A DNA stretch of 64,000 nt, from the NCBI GenBank assembly GCA_015698045.1, contig BLAL01000059.1:5001-69000 (forward strand), written 5' to 3'. The notes beneath the pieces were generated by a model that worked only from the letters and a program-made list of their open reading frames with translations, did not search any database and was not told the DNA's origin. The position numbers and the translations under genes are program-made. Positions 12,598-25,353 of the stretch are shown piece by piece; position 1 is the first letter of the stretch, and each line of letters opens with the position of its first letter. Origin of the DNA: Rhizophagus clarus (Eukaryota > Glomeromycota > Glomeromycetes > Glomerales > Glomeraceae).

Positions 12598-13359
12598 AGG
12601 GTTCCAATCAGTTCAGTTTGGTTCAGTTTTTACAAAAACTGATATTAAACTGAATTGATCAGTATTAGTATTAGTGATTACTGAAACTGACTGGTAATTA
12701 CTAAAATCTAAACCAATTTATTGAACATCATTAGTAAAAATTGTTTCGCCTTATTTTTTTTATTAAGTTAGCAAAAAAAATATTATGAAATGATTTTTTT
12801 TATCAAATTATCTATAAAAAACGTTTCACAACATTTTTTTATTAAAGTGAAAAAAAAATGTTACGAGACATTTTTTTTATATTAAATTATTTTATAAAAA
12901 TATTTCACAACAATTTGCAAGTCTCTTATTTTAAAACTTTTCTTTTTAATTAAATTATCTGTAAAAAAATGTTTCACAACGTTTTTTTATTAATTTTGCA
13001 AAAAATGTTTTTTTATATTAAATTACTTTATAAAAAACATTTCACAATATTTTCAAATAAATTGGAAAAATAACATTGCGAAATATTATCTTTTATATTA
13101 AATTGCATATATAAAAAATGTTTTGTAATATTTTTTTCTAATTTTGTAAAAAAATGTCATGCAACATTTTTTTAATTACATTTATCTAATAAAAAACATT
13201 TTTCAAAAAACGTTTTTATTATTGGTAAATCAGTTCAGTAAATTGCAAATCTGATACTAAAACTGAAAGTTTTAGTTTGATAAATCATAAAACTGAAACT
13301 GCTCTGATACTAAAACTGATCGGTATAGTTTGGTAATTACTAAAACTGACCAACGCCCT
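12598..13359 (-). mobile_element. Old CpG-depleted TIR element, 10-bp TSD (family C)
   Basis: Flanked by ATTAACATTT (12588-12597) and ATTAACATTA (13360-13369), 9 of 10 identical. It starts AGGGTTCC and ends GCCCT, and its interior holds repeated AACGTTTCACAAC/ATGTTGCGA-type inverted motifs. It matches the much cleaner element 31243-32146 in opposite orientation: where that copy reads CGGTTTCGGTAATTACCG, this one reads CAGTTTTAGTAATTACCA. No coding capacity. The 10-bp duplication suggests a Mutator-like (MULE) origin. Confidence 0.78.
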
Positions 13360-13411
13360 ATTAACATTAATTATGAATTAGTTCTAAATTAGAATATTTA
13401 TAATTATTTTT

Positions 13412-15381
13412 GATTATAACTAGTTTTAACCGGGAGTGATATAACTCGGGTGATATTACCTGATTGATTTTTATAATTTATTTATTCCGATATAGGTGAT
13501 TTAACCCGGCAAGTAATATCACCTGATTAATTTTTATTTTTTATTTTTTTTTTTCTAGGTTTTCCAGTTTCGAGGTATGTTTTTTTTTCCTTCTCTTGTT
13601 TTCACTTTTCTTTCTAGTTATTTCTAATTCCTTTTTCTTTTTTTTTTTAGGCCTTTTAAGCTCGTTTAATTTTGTGTCAAAGGTATGTTGTTTTTTGTTG
13701 TTCTTTTTGTTTTCATTTTCCTTTCCATTTATTATTTTTCCTTTCTTTTTAGGTCTTTAATCTCTTCCAGATTTACATTAAATGATGGTATATTATTTCT
13801 TTTTTTTTTCCTCTCTTTGTTTTTTTTTAGGGTCTTAGTTTTGCGAACAAGGTATGGCATTTTTTTCTTATCTTTTTTTCAATTTTGTTTTCATATTTCA
13901 TTTTTACTAACTATTTTTTCTTCTTTTTATGGTTTATCTTTCATTAAATTATTCCCTTTTCTTTTTGTTTTCATTCACTTTCTTCTTTTTCATTATCGCT
14001 CCTTTTTCCTTTCATTCTTATGATCGTTTCATCCTCATCACCATTTTGTCCATTTTGTCCATCCTTATCATCAATTATTGTTTCATCTGTCCTCATCACC
14101 AATTATCATTTTGTCTTCATCATTAATTATCATTTCATCCTCATCATCGATTTATTTCATCCTTATCATTTCGTCTCCTTTTGTTTTTTTTAGGTCTTAG
14201 TTTTGCAAACAAGGTATGGCGTTTTTTCTTATCTTTTTTTCAATTTCGTTTTCATATTTCATTTTTACTAACTATTTTTTCTTCTTTTTATGGTTTATCT
14301 TTTGTTAATTTATTCCCCTTTCTTTTTATTTTTATTCACTTTCTTCTTTTTCATTATCGCTCCTTTTTCCTTTCATTCTCATGATCGTTTCATCATCATT
14401 ACCATTTTGTCCTCATCGTTGTTTCATCCTTATCAATTATCGTTTCGTCTTAATCATCAATTATCATTTTGTCCCTATCATCAATTATCATTTTGTCCAT
14501 CCTTATCATTGATTATTGTTTCATCCATCCTCATCACCAATTATCGTTTCGTCTTCATCATCAATTATCATTTCATCCTCATCATCGATTATCATTTCAT
14601 CCTCATCATTTCGTTATTATCATTGTTTCGTTTTTATCATCGTTTATTTTTGTTATCTTTTCATTTCTCCTTCTCATCATCTTTTCATTTTTTCATTCCT
14701 TTCTTATCATCTCTTCGTTTATCATCATCCTTTCATTTTGTTCATCTCCCTTTTGTCATCCTTTCATTTTTTTGTCCCCTTCTTGTCATCTTTTCTCTTT
14801 TTTTGCCCCCTCCCATTATCTTTTTATTTTTATTTCTATCCCCTTTCATTTTGTCCCTATTCCTTTTGTTTTCGATCCTGTTCCTTTTATTTTCGCATTC
14901 TTTCCCTCTTCTTTTCACTATCTTTCTTTTTTTTTACTATATCTTTTGTCTCCTATCATTTTCGTTATCTCCAATTATTTGTTTCTAATATTATTTCCAT
15001 TATTTCTCTCTCTTATTATCATAATTGTTAGACTTCTCTTTTTTGTATCATTATTATCATTACTAGTTATGTTAAAGATAAATAATTGTAAAAAATATTA
15101 ACTTTGATAAAGTCAGTTAATTTTGTTATTTTTTTGTACAGAAAATTATTGCCAAATTAGCGATACATTTGACTGGACAATATTTTTACGATCATTAAAT
15201 TTTTACGTAAACAATATTATAAATTTTAGTCAATTAAATTTTAAAATTAATTAATAAAGATTTGCGTACTATTAAATTTATTAAAAATTTTTTATACATG
15301 TGAAATCACCTGATTTTGATAAATTATTTATAGGTGAAATCACCTAGGTGATTTCACTCGCGGAGCAAATTAGCAAGATTC
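13412..15381 (+). mobile_element. Large TIR element with 9-bp TSD (family B, copy 1)
   Basis: Perfect 9-bp duplication ATTATTTTT at 13403-13411 and 15382-15390. The ends GATTATAAC... and ...GCAAGATTC form a degenerate inverted repeat of about 55 bp that includes GAGTGA and AGGTGAT..CACCT words. From 13550 to 14220 it has micro-exon-like units, from about 14020 to 14640 a ~24-bp TCATC-rich minisatellite, then a pyrimidine-rich tract to 15090. Strong strand asymmetry (T and C on plus) makes long low-complexity frames, which I do not call genes. Relative to copies 2 and 3, about 18 bp near 15112 is missing between short ATAAA repeats. Nine-bp duplications fit MULE elements. No transposase is present. 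Confidence 0.88.
13552..14640 (+). repeat. Micro-exon-like units and 24-bp minisatellite of family B copy 1
   Basis: Ordered units each comprise a T/C tract, AG, a short constant block and GTATG/GTATA: GTTTTCCAGTTTCGAG, then a GCCTTTTAAGC block, then a GTCTTTAATC block ending AATGATG, then GTCTTAGTTTTGCGAACAAG. The last block occurs twice (near 13831 and 14194), 363 bp apart. Downstream the 24-bp word based on TCATCATCAATTATCATTTC recurs with small changes. Confidence 0.75.
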
Positions 15382-15689
15382 ATTATTTTTTATTTTAATT
15401 AATAGTTTTTTGTTAAATAATACATCTAAAATATTAATATAACTTAGCTTTATTCTAACAATTTGGCTTAGTTTTAATAATTTGGCTTATTCTAATGATT
15501 TGGCTTGTTAAAATTTCCTGTATTATTTAATTGCAATAATTTGGCTTAGCTTTAATATTTTGGCTTAATTTAACTTAAATCTTATTACATCACTTAATTT
15601 ACTAATAATAAAAATAAATATAAATATAACTAACCAAAAATGTGATGAAAAAAAAAGTTCTAATTATTTACTTATACAACTTGGTATAT

Positions 15690-16342
15690 ATTAAAATAAA
15701 GAACCATCTTTTAATGATCCCTATATAGTAGGTACTAATACTCCTATTAATTGGTAGACATTTGTAGAACTAAAAAAAGAAGAAGATCCTATTAAGAAAC
15801 TTGCATTAAGAATACATGGAATTATATCTCATAATGCAGATTGTGAAAAAGTTTTTTCCATATTAGGATGGTTTCTTAGTAAATGACGTATCAAGTAAAT
15901 AAATTTGGAATATTCAAACATTAAATTTTTTAGTTATTTTATTTAATATTTTGCTTGTATAATAGAATTAACATCAAACAGCTTCAAGCAATGGCACAAA
16001 TACATTCATAATAAATGTAAAATCAGAGCTAAAATATATAAATGATAAAATAACTTTTGAAGAACTTGACAAAACATTAAATCAAGTTGCATTATCAATA
16101 AATAATGGAATTGATTTGCTTGACGATGAAAATGATGAAAATCTTGTTAATTTTGAAGATATTAATGAGATTGAGGAAGCTGTAGATTTAGAGAGAGTAA
16201 ATAATAATAAACTAAGAATTACAAATTTTATTGATTTATTAATAAGTTTATTAAGTAATAAAAAAGATGAAAAAGATGAGGAAGTAAGTATAATGAACCA
16301 TAGAGACTTAAATTTTGATGTTGATGAATTAATAAAGATTTA
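15690..16342 (+). pseudogene. hAT transposase C-terminal relic
   Basis: The plus-strand frame at 15745-15890 reads NPINW*TFVELK then LALRIHGIISHNADCEKVFS and ILGWFLSK, the C-terminal dimerisation region typical of hAT transposases (the ISHNADCERVFS motif). A likely intron and stops follow. The frame resumes with an acidic tail at 16050-16342, including LLDDENDENLVNFEDINEIE, ending at TAA 16340-16342. The catalytic N-terminal part is not present. The family B element ending at 15381 lies just upstream. Confidence 0.72.
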
Positions 16343-16559
16343 AAAAGTCAATTTAATTATTTATTTTTATCATTTACAAAATATTGTATTTTATAGATTA
16401 TTATTATTTATATATATCTTTTTTATTTTATCAATATATTAGAATTTTTTTACAATTCATAGACATATATTTTATTTTTTAATTTTTATTATTAAGGTTT
16501 ATAATTTTGTAATAAAAGATATATTTTATAATAAAAAAACTTTTAATAATAAAAAAATC

Positions 16560-16760
16560 AAACTAATTGGAGAATATGGAATATGGGATATAGGATAAGA
16601 TATGGAATATAGAATATGGGTGGGATTGGGATTTGGAATTGGAATGGGATTATGATAAATAGAATGAGATAAATGGGATTGAAATTGGAATTTAGGTGGA
16701 ATAGAATATGGGATTTTTCCAATTCCATTAATATAGGTGGTAAGTATATCTGGAATGGAA
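16560..16760 (+). repeat. GGAAT/GGGAT-type simple repeat
   Basis: Irregular tandem words GGAATATGGGATATAGG, TGGGATTGGGATTTGGAATT and AATGGGAT fill about 180 bp. This is purine-rich on the plus strand and non-coding. Confidence 0.6.
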
Positions 16761-16924
16761 ATGTTAATATGTTTTTATATCATACAGGCATTGCATCATT
16801 TCACAATGCTTTCTTTAAAAAAAACATAAGTTCTTTTTTTAAAAAGAATAAAATTGTTCTTTAATTAAAGAAAGAATCAATTCATCAGTTTAAAATATTT
16901 TTTTGTTTAACAATAGAAAAAGTA

Positions 16925-17100
16925 AATTGATTTACATGATTTGAATATTAATCCAGATTTGAACTAGATTTGATCTGATTCTAGTCAGATCATATTTTTT
17001 TGGTCTGATTAGATTACAGATTAATAAATTACATGATCTGATTTGAATCTGAATCTGATCCAAATCTGATTCACAGATCTAGATCAAATCAAATATTTTG
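16925..17100. repeat. GATCTGAT-type degenerate repeat
   Basis: Words such as TTTGATCTGATT, CTGATTAGATTACAG, ATGATCTGATTTGAATC and AGATCTAGATCAAATC recur in both orientations. This resembles the subterminal parts of small TIR elements, but I could not define ends or a target duplication. Confidence 0.45.
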
Positions 17101-18671
17101 CAGAACCTTAGTTTTAAATATTTAAAGATTACTTTGAATCAAAAATTACTAGTTAATTTATTGAAAAAAAAATATTTTTTTTTTTTTTAAATGATTTATA
17201 TATACTTTTATTAATATATAGTTTATATATTATATAAATAATTTATTAGAAATTATATTTAAAAAAAAGAGATTTTTTTATTATATTATTAGAAATATTA
17301 TTAATAATAATCTAAAATTTTTCTTATTACTTTCATTTTTAAAAATTCTAAATGATAAAATATTATTGAACAGGAATAATGCCAAATAAAACCATTTAAT
17401 TTTTTTAGTTATAAACTTTTAAATAAGTATTATTAGTAAAAATCAGTCTTATTTTTGCTATTTGATATTTTTTCTATATTTTTATATTAATTAAAACTAC
17501 TTTATTTCAATTATTTAGTTTAAAAAAAATTTATAATTAATTCAAAAAGCTGAAATATTATATATTACTAGGTTTAATAATAAGTTTTATTCTTTATTGT
17601 TAATACTATATAATTCTAATAATAATAATAATACTATAATAATACTATTATTTTTAATATTGTTCTTATTAGTTTTAGCTTTTTTTTATGATTTAATTTA
17701 ATAATTCTTTATTAATATTTTTGAAAATCTGCATTTTAAATTATAATAAAATTATTTATATTAATCAAGAAACTTATTTGTTAATTAGTAATAAGAAAAA
17801 AATCAGATATTAGAGATGGAAAGAATAATTATAGTTTATTATTAAAGGAATCTTTATTTTTCTGATATTTTTTATTATTTTTTTATCTTTTTTTTCTGAT
17901 TTTTAATTAATTTTTAATTAGATATTAGTGTATATTCTTGTAATTATAATTGTTATATAATCTGAAAAGATTTATTAAATATATTTGATAATTAGTATTT
18001 TGTATCAAATGCACCTTCTGCTATCTTATTAAAAAGTTGAAGAAATATAACTTTAATAAATTGTACAGTATGACATATCGTAACTATAATATTTGCTATT
18101 ATTATTTAAAACAGATTTTTTTGATATCTTTTATTTTAACTGTAATTTATAACTTATATAAATTTTAATAGATACTTGTGATCTAAAAAATTAATCACTA
18201 TTATTTATCTATAAGACTACTAATAATAGCTTTTATAAGGTTATCTTTAAGTATTAAATTTATTTTTATTATTTGATTAATAGGTTATTTTATGCAAAAA
18301 AAAATTAAACTCAAAAAATAAAAATTATTTTCTTAAAAAAATTGTAATTATGATAATTAATAGTATAAATATTATATTTAAATATAATATATTACTTTAT
18401 AAAATCCTTATAAATTATATAATAAATAAATATTAATTAAAAATTATTTTTAATAATATAATAATACTGGCCTATATTAACTAATCTATAACTAAATATT
18501 ATATATTTTATTATTTAATTTAATTTGTAAAAATCAAAAAAAAATCAAAAAAAATAATAATAAATTAATAAATTAAACTAATATTTTTCTTATTTAAGAA
18601 TCATATAATATTATCTATTATTAAAAAAAAAAAAAAATTAGATTTATATAATATTAATTTAACAAATTAAA
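17101..18671. other. AT-rich intergenic DNA downstream of HBS1
   Basis: Extremely AT-rich with homopolymer runs and only short frames. I see no conserved peptide or terminal repeat. It separates the hAT relic from the 3' end of HBS1. Confidence 0.5.
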
Positions 18672-21600
18672 TTATAATATTTTACTTACATTAGTAATAA
18701 TACCAGCAGCAATTGTTTCTCCACCTTTTCTTAACATAATTCTTCCCAATTCTTTATTTTCCTTATAAGTTTCAAAAGGAACTGGCCTATTAGTGAGTTT
18801 AATTTCAACAGTAGCAGTAGATGTTTTAGGAAGACATCTAATATATATATTTTATAAATAATTAATATTAAAATTATTTAAATTAATAAAAAATCATTAA
18901 ATTTTAAATATTTTACCTTGGATTTTTTTTTATAATTTCTCCTGTACTTTTATCTAAAATAGTTACTAATTTAGTTATAGTAGCTGGTTCATTAAGACTT
19001 TGTCTATAAAGGATAACCTAAATATATAATATGTTAATTTAATTAAAAAATATACTATCAAATTATATATATATAACTTACAGGAAATCCTTTTGTAATT
19101 GGAACTTTTACATCAAATACGACAATTTGTGCCAAAATATGTGATGATACAGGAACTGGATGTGATACCGAACACAAAATAGACCCAACTCTATATATAA
19201 ATAAAGTTAATAATTAATGAAATCTTATATTACAGATAAATATATCACTTGCTTTAGCTGAAGAATATCTAATCCAGTTAAAGTCATCAAAATAGAATCT
19301 CCAGCAGCTGCCCATTTTGAAGATTCATCATTTATTTCCAAACCTAAAAAAAAAGAATAAAAATGAAAGTTGGTTATTACAACTTAACAAACTATTAATG
19401 ATTAAAGAATAAATTATACCTTTTACTACTCCCTTTTCGCCACCAGGAATAACCAGAACATTATCTCCAACTTGAATAGTTCCTGCTTCTATTTTTCCAG
19501 CAACAGTGATGCCGCCCATACCACTGCTACCTATTCCTCCTTTAAAAAAATCTGAAACTGAAAGTCGAAATGGTTTATCTAGAAGCCGTGTGGGAGGCTC
19601 AAACTTATCTATAGATGTATCAAAAGTTAAAATATTTTGGACGGGCCAAACATAGTCATGTGAAAATATATAAAGTTTACAAACCTATTTGTTGAAATAA
19701 GGTTGGCCCAGAATACCATTCCAAAATATTTTGAGATCTCTTTAACAAATTTTCTCCTGTCAACCCACTACAAGGAATATATATTACTTTGTCCTTTTTA
19801 AATCCAGCTTGATTCAAAAAAGGATTTAACTTGGTGATGATCTCATTGAATCGATCTTGTGACCAACCCACCTGTAGAACAGAAAAGAGAATTATTTTAT
19901 AATCTATTAAATCAATATATTCTCATAAATAAATAAATACACGCTTACAACATCTAATTTATTTATTGCTACAACTAGTTGTTGTACTCCCAAACTTCTA
20001 ATGAGTAATGAATGTTCTTTTGTTTGGCCATTTGATTCAAATCCAGCTTCAAATTCGCCAATTGTGGAATCAATCACAAGAATAGCAACATCTGCCTAGT
20101 ATTAAATGTTTAATCGAAATCATTCATTATTATTAAAAAAAAATAAATTTCAAAGTAATTTCACATACCTGAGCTGCACCCGAAATCATGTTTGGAATAA
20201 AATCTCGATGCCCCGGAGCATCTAACAATGTAAACCTTCTATGTTCAGTTTCAAATTTGGTGATTGCAACATCAATTGTGATACCCCTACGATTTATAAA
20301 GTATTAGAACAAACCAATTAGGAGTTTATAGTTCATGCGAGCATCATACCTTGCCCGTTCCTCATGCGTTTCATCAAGAACCCATGCATATGCAAAAGAC
20401 GATTTTCCAATTTTTGAAGAGCCTTTTTCATGTCTTTTCATGGTCTTTTCATCAACTTCACCAAGTAAATACAAAAAGTGGCCCATTAGTGTACTTTTCC
20501 CTGCGTCAACATGTCCTTTATATCAAAACATAGGATAAATAGTTAACTTATATAATGTCCTATATTAATCTCAAAAATTATTTACGTTTACACACACCAA
20601 CAACCACTAAATTTAATGCCGCTTTATCATCATTTCTTTTCTTGTATTCTTCAAGGACATTAATGCGCTTATGCTTTGGTGATGCTTTTGGTGGTGATTT
20701 TGTTACAACTTTTTTAGTATTAGTATTTTCAGAGTCAAGATTAAGCGTTTCCATATTATCGTATAAAATTTCAACGTTGTTAGTTTCTTCGAGCAAAAAA
20801 ATTGCAGGTTGTTTTTCTTTGGATTCTGATTTTTGCGTAGCTTTCAATATGGGACTCGATGTTGAAGCAGTTGATGATGTAGAAGAAGCATCTTGTTTGA
20901 CTTTATCTGATCATTAGATAAACAAGAATAAACAAGATGTTAAAAAAATAAATAGTTGGAATATGGCAAAAAGGATAAAATTATCTTTTAATGTACCAGT
21001 TCCTCTTTGACTCCGTGCCTTTAAAGCAATATCATCAGGGCTTGGTGTATTAAAAGCAAACTCATTATTGTTTGAACCTGTTGTGTTGAGTTCAAAAGTA
21101 ATTAAATCATTAGAAGGCACTAGATTATCTTGAAGTTGTTCGAATATGAAAGTAGCGAAAATGGATGGCGGCGCGATATGAGGATTTAATAATAATTGAT
21201 TTGTATTCTGAACGAATTCTTTTTCGACAAGAGATTGTGCGATCTCTGAGGTTTGATCATTCATTATAGGCTGAGACACCTTATTTAACATTTGGCTTGA
21301 CAAAGATAATGATATCGAATCACGAAAACTATTTGTGTCAGGTGAGAAAGTTTTTGATTGATTAGAAATTATAGGGGTCATTGTCTTTTGCAAAGACGAC
21401 CTATTATCTAATTTCTTTGACGCAAGTCTAGTTAAAGAAACACGTCCAGGAGACCGTGAAATAGATTTTTGGGCTAGAGATGATAAAGATGGAGCTTGAT
21501 TGTTCAACTGAAAGCTAGAATTAGTTTGAGATTTGGATGACTCTAATGTTGCTATACTAGATAATGATGGCCTTATTGATTGTTTCACACTCAACTGAGC

Positions 21601-22873
21601 CAATGATGATAATGATAGTTCGGACGAACGTTTCTCGGGGTTCGAAAATGAAGTTTCTCCTATGTAGAGTTGGTTATCTGAGGAACGTCTCCGTTCATTT
21701 GTTGTTCTAGTTGAAATCATACCACTAGTGGAATCCAACTGACTATGCAAACCCGAGAGTTTTGACTGTGATGATTTAGGTTTTTCAGAATCTGCACCAC
21801 CTAGTAACCCGCCATAATGTAAATTTTTTTGCATTTTATGAATTGAATTTTCTGCAAACATTAAATTATTTGGAGTAAGACTACTCCATTTTACATTGTG
21901 TCCCAACCAAATGTCATTGGGAGAGACACAATTTGTAAATGCTTTGTTTTCTATTAAATGGTGACTTTCAGGATTTCGCTGATTTGCATCAAAGACCACA
22001 GGGCTCGGATATCGTTTCCCATGATCCACATTAGACAATAGATCTGTTGAGTTTGAGAAGATCAAAGCCGAGAGAAGATTCTCGGTTAATTTGAATGACC
22101 AAGAAATTATTTAATATATTTGCTTGTAATTTTACTAATACTAGTCATTCTTAATAAGAACAAAATAACCGCCATCCACTTCTATAAAAATAAAAAAATA
22201 AATAAAACCAAAGATAAAAAGACTCGAATCACCTTTCTTTGCGGGAATAGGTTTATTTGAATCTAATTTCTTTTGTGACACAATCTTTTTGTGTGTTTTT
22301 GATTTATGAATCTCATCTATAGAATTAAATTAACTTTAACGGTTACTACCGTAAAGATCACGAAAGGGCTTAAAATTAATCTGTATCGATGAAACAATTC
22401 ACAAATAATAACATACCTAATAAGTACGTTATTGCATCCTCTGTATTATAATAATAATTCCATAAAGCATTTTCAATATCTTTATCAGATATCCCTTCTA
22501 CTTGTCCGATAACATTTCTAACTAACACTTTTCCTTTATCCATTTGTGCTAAAATGTTTATAACAATATAAGTATTTCGATCCAATCAAAATTTCGCTTT
22601 GCTATTTGCCAAACCTTTATCCTCCGGAGTCATCTCATAATTTTCTTAGAATATCAAATAAAAATTAATTTATAATTTTAAGCGTCACCCTACAAAAGAA
22701 TTCTATAATTACCATCATATTCATAATCATCGTAATCATAGTCATAACTCTCTGACTCTGCAAGAATATCTGAAGGATAATTAAGTAAATTAGCTTATAA
22801 AATATATAAAGTCAAAACGTACAGTTAAATTACCTGCAGCATTCAGGCTTCTAATCGCTCTATGTCGGGACAT
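18672..22873 (-). CDS. HBS1: HBS1-like translational GTPase (HBS1/SKI7 composite gene)
   Basis: HBS1 binds Dom34/Pelota and clears stalled ribosomes (no-go and non-stop decay) in the cytosol. About 16 exons can be read. Exons 1-4 (22873-22834, 22769-22713, 22644-22615, 22548-22417) give [14 protein letters not shown], an acidic Tyr-rich stretch and the HBS1 N-terminal domain ([21 protein letters not shown]). Exon 5 is 22316-22233. A long Ser-rich exon (about 22095-20997) carries [18 protein letters not shown] and [10 protein letters not shown] and ends [18 protein letters not shown]; it looks like the SKI7-like exon of HBS1 genes. GTPase exons follow: 20906-20598, 20515-20350 (G1 GHVDAGKS), 20286-20169 (G3 DAPGH), 20095-19949 (G4 NKLD), 19871-19685 (G5 CSGLTG). 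Domains II and III use 19608-19420, 19343-19253, 19190-19082, 19017-18917 and 18837-18672. The intron after 19253 has a GC donor (GCAAGT). I could not settle the 5' border of the SKI7-like exon. Confidence 0.93.
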
Positions 22874-23149
22874 TATTTAATATCGGGTTTCCAAGAAATT
22901 GTGTTTTAAAAAAAAATTTTCACTCCACGTGACATTACGTTGATTTGGTAACTTACATGGCGCAGCTATAAAAACTTTTATTCGCATTGAGTTTTCACAT
23001 TAGATACTGTATAATAATAATTATAGTGGAATATCATTATCATTTAATTTTTAATTTTTACAAATTTATAGACACACATTTTATTGTATATTTATTATAA
23101 TTGTAAAAATTTTACAAATATCGTATAATCTAAATAAATATACTATATA

Positions 23150-24677
23150 TTATATATTGTTCCTATTATCATTATTAGACTGACTCCACATTCCGCGTCC
23201 GGCTTTACGTTGTTCTTCAGCTAATTTCTTAAACATCTCCATTGTACTCTGTTCTTTTGATTGATATGCAATGGTTTTTTCCTGTAAACTTGCTGCCTTT
23301 TCCGCTTTATAAGCTTTTTTTTGCTGTTCCCGTGCATCTCTTGTTCGTTTATGAGCTGCAAATCTGCAAAATTAAATTAAATTAATATTTGCACAATGAA
23401 TTATATAAAATACGTATTTACCTCGATTGATAGTCATCGTCGCCCATCAAATCTCTATCGTTTAATTCGACATCCGGACTTTCTTCTCTTCGATAATATG
23501 CATTCTTGGCCCTTTTTTTTTCTATAACAGCTTCTCTCCCTATATAATATAAATAATTATTAACTTAATAAACTTTAGTTACCATAAATAATTAACCTTA
23601 CCTGTTTCTCTTGGTACTAATTCATCTAGAATAGCCTCATGCGTTTTTTTAAAATCTTTAAGTTCTTTCTTTTTCAATGCACGTTCATAACGTTCTCTGT
23701 CTTCCTGATCCATTTCTACGGACTCAGAACAAGGCGAACGTTTACAGCATAATTAAAAAATTAGTGATGACCGAAATTTCAATTCAATTTGAATACGATC
23801 ACGATAATCTCACCTTCTTCGTACCCGCCTTTAGAGGATGAAGGTGGCATTATCGGACCTGAAAGAAAGAAGATTTTTTTAATTCGTGATGGCGATGATA
23901 ATGTTAGAAGTTGTGCGAACGGAACAGATGACAAAGCCCACGATTACGGGCTAACCAATACTACAAGATATATATATATAATTCTTCTATTTACCAATAT
24001 GTCTTTTAGATGCTATATCAAGTTTGCTATTTCCAGATCTCATTTGAACTTCCATTGCAAAATTAGTATTAGTTTGTCTATCCACTGAATGTTTAATGGT
24101 ATCGATTTCATCTTGATTAATTTTTAAATTCTTCCACTTATAGCGAGTCGTTTCTGAACTCGTCAATTGCGAAGAACGTATCCCATCATAATATTTTTCT
24201 AATACAGGTAACAAAAGTGATATGAATTATTAACGCATATACAATTTAATGTTAAACGTTGTTACTTACTATCCAATTTATATTTATTCCAAGCACTAAC
24301 AAATTTTTTAAAATAACGGTGTGTTTGTTCAGAATTTAAATCATCAAAGAACTTATCTTTATTTTCCTTCAACCAAATACGAAACTCTGTTGACTTTGAG
24401 AAATAGTCATCCTCGGAAATCGCTATTATAAATAATGCATTAGCTAAATTCTTGAAATACTTATAAGCTTGTACACACATTTAAAATTTTTCAGTGGTTT
24501 GCTTGAAGAAACTTCCGAATCAGTGTCTGAACGTTTACGTTTGTGACTTTTTTTTTTATGTTTTCTTTCTTTTCGAGAACTATGTTCATGTTCGCTATCG
24601 TCTCTTGAGTGAACGCGATGACTCTTTGGACGAGGCGACGCAGATCGTGACAGATCGTAACCACGACGAGAAGACAT
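23150..24677 (-). CDS. SCI1-like (STYLE CELL-CYCLE INHIBITOR 1 homologue) nuclear protein
   Basis: Seven exons (24677-24479, 24422-24270, 24198-23995, 23858-23814, 23715-23602, 23539-23422, 23363-23150) join in frame to about 348 residues. The first 60 residues are Arg/Ser-rich with a KHKKKSHKRKR basic cluster, typical of nuclear RS-like proteins. Next comes ISEDDYFSKSTEFRIWL and an EQTHRYFKKFVSAWNKYKL stretch characteristic of plant SCI1 and its eukaryotic homologues. The C-terminal half is charged coiled coil (DQEDRERYERALKKKELKDF, DELVPRETGREA, EKTIAYQSKEQSTMEMFKKL). The start is the ATG before SSRRGYDLS. In plants the family is linked to cell-proliferation control; its role in fungi is unknown. 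It is divergent to nothing obvious and lies 277 bp downstream of the HBS1 start, in the same orientation. Confidence 0.82.
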
Positions 24678-25353
24678 TATAATGTGGTTTTCGTCTAATA
24701 ATTTGTTCATGTGATAAATAAATCATAAACAAAGGTTCCCGGAGACCCGGATGCGACCGGCAAATTTTACCCGGCATTTTCAATTTGAAGGAGTTTTTTG
24801 TGAAGCACATGAGTGGTTCAAAGATGACATCAAAAAAAAAATCTGAAATCACGATTTAGATGGAAGTCTTTTCTCCTTTTAACGGAAGAGAAATTTATTA
24901 GTCCGTTGAATATTAAATTCGAACATACCATTTCATATCATAGAATACAGTACGAGGAAAAACTAAGTCAGTATTATATATACATATGCTGTGACTCACC
25001 TTGATTATCCGCCAGTTCAAAATTATTCATGGGAATTTTCGATCGACAAAACCGACCAACAGTTTTGCTGGCACACGTATGAACTGGTAATTTAATGTCC
25101 TTGGCATCAACATTAGCGAAAGTTTTGCAGTTGCTCGACCTTAATAGCTTTCTTGGTGGCTAACCAACTTTTTCTTATTAATATCTACAGCAAAAGTACT
25201 AGTGGTCATATTTTCTTTAACAAGGCAGATTCTTAACTATAATCAAAAAAATTCTTGTATGAATAATCAGAAGTTATCAGAGGATAGGAAAATAGATACT
25301 TTTTTTGGATAATGCATATAAGAAAAATGTTAGTAAAAGAATAAAATAATATA
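24678..25353. other. Intergenic region upstream of the SCI1-like gene
   Basis: Less AT-rich than its surroundings, so it may hold the promoter of the SCI1-like gene. I see no convincing frame longer than 85 codons and no conserved peptide. It ends at the TA where the pogo-like element is inserted (25352-25353). Confidence 0.45.

Noticed and set aside
14290..15101. Long overlapping open frames (up to 232 codons) in family B copy 1, with equivalents at 35404-36392 and 52884-55869
   Set aside because: They lie in pyrimidine-rich minisatellite DNA. All three frames of the same strand stay open and encode Phe/Leu/Ile/Ser/His repeats, so they reflect composition and not selection for a protein.
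20335..20917. Plus-strand frames opposite HBS1 exons
   Set aside because: They are antisense shadows of the G1 exon and the linker exon of HBS1, whose GTPase motifs are on the minus strand.
23789..24088. Plus-strand frame of 99 codons
   Set aside because: It runs antisense through two exons and an intron of the SCI1-like gene, whose exons join in phase on the minus strand.
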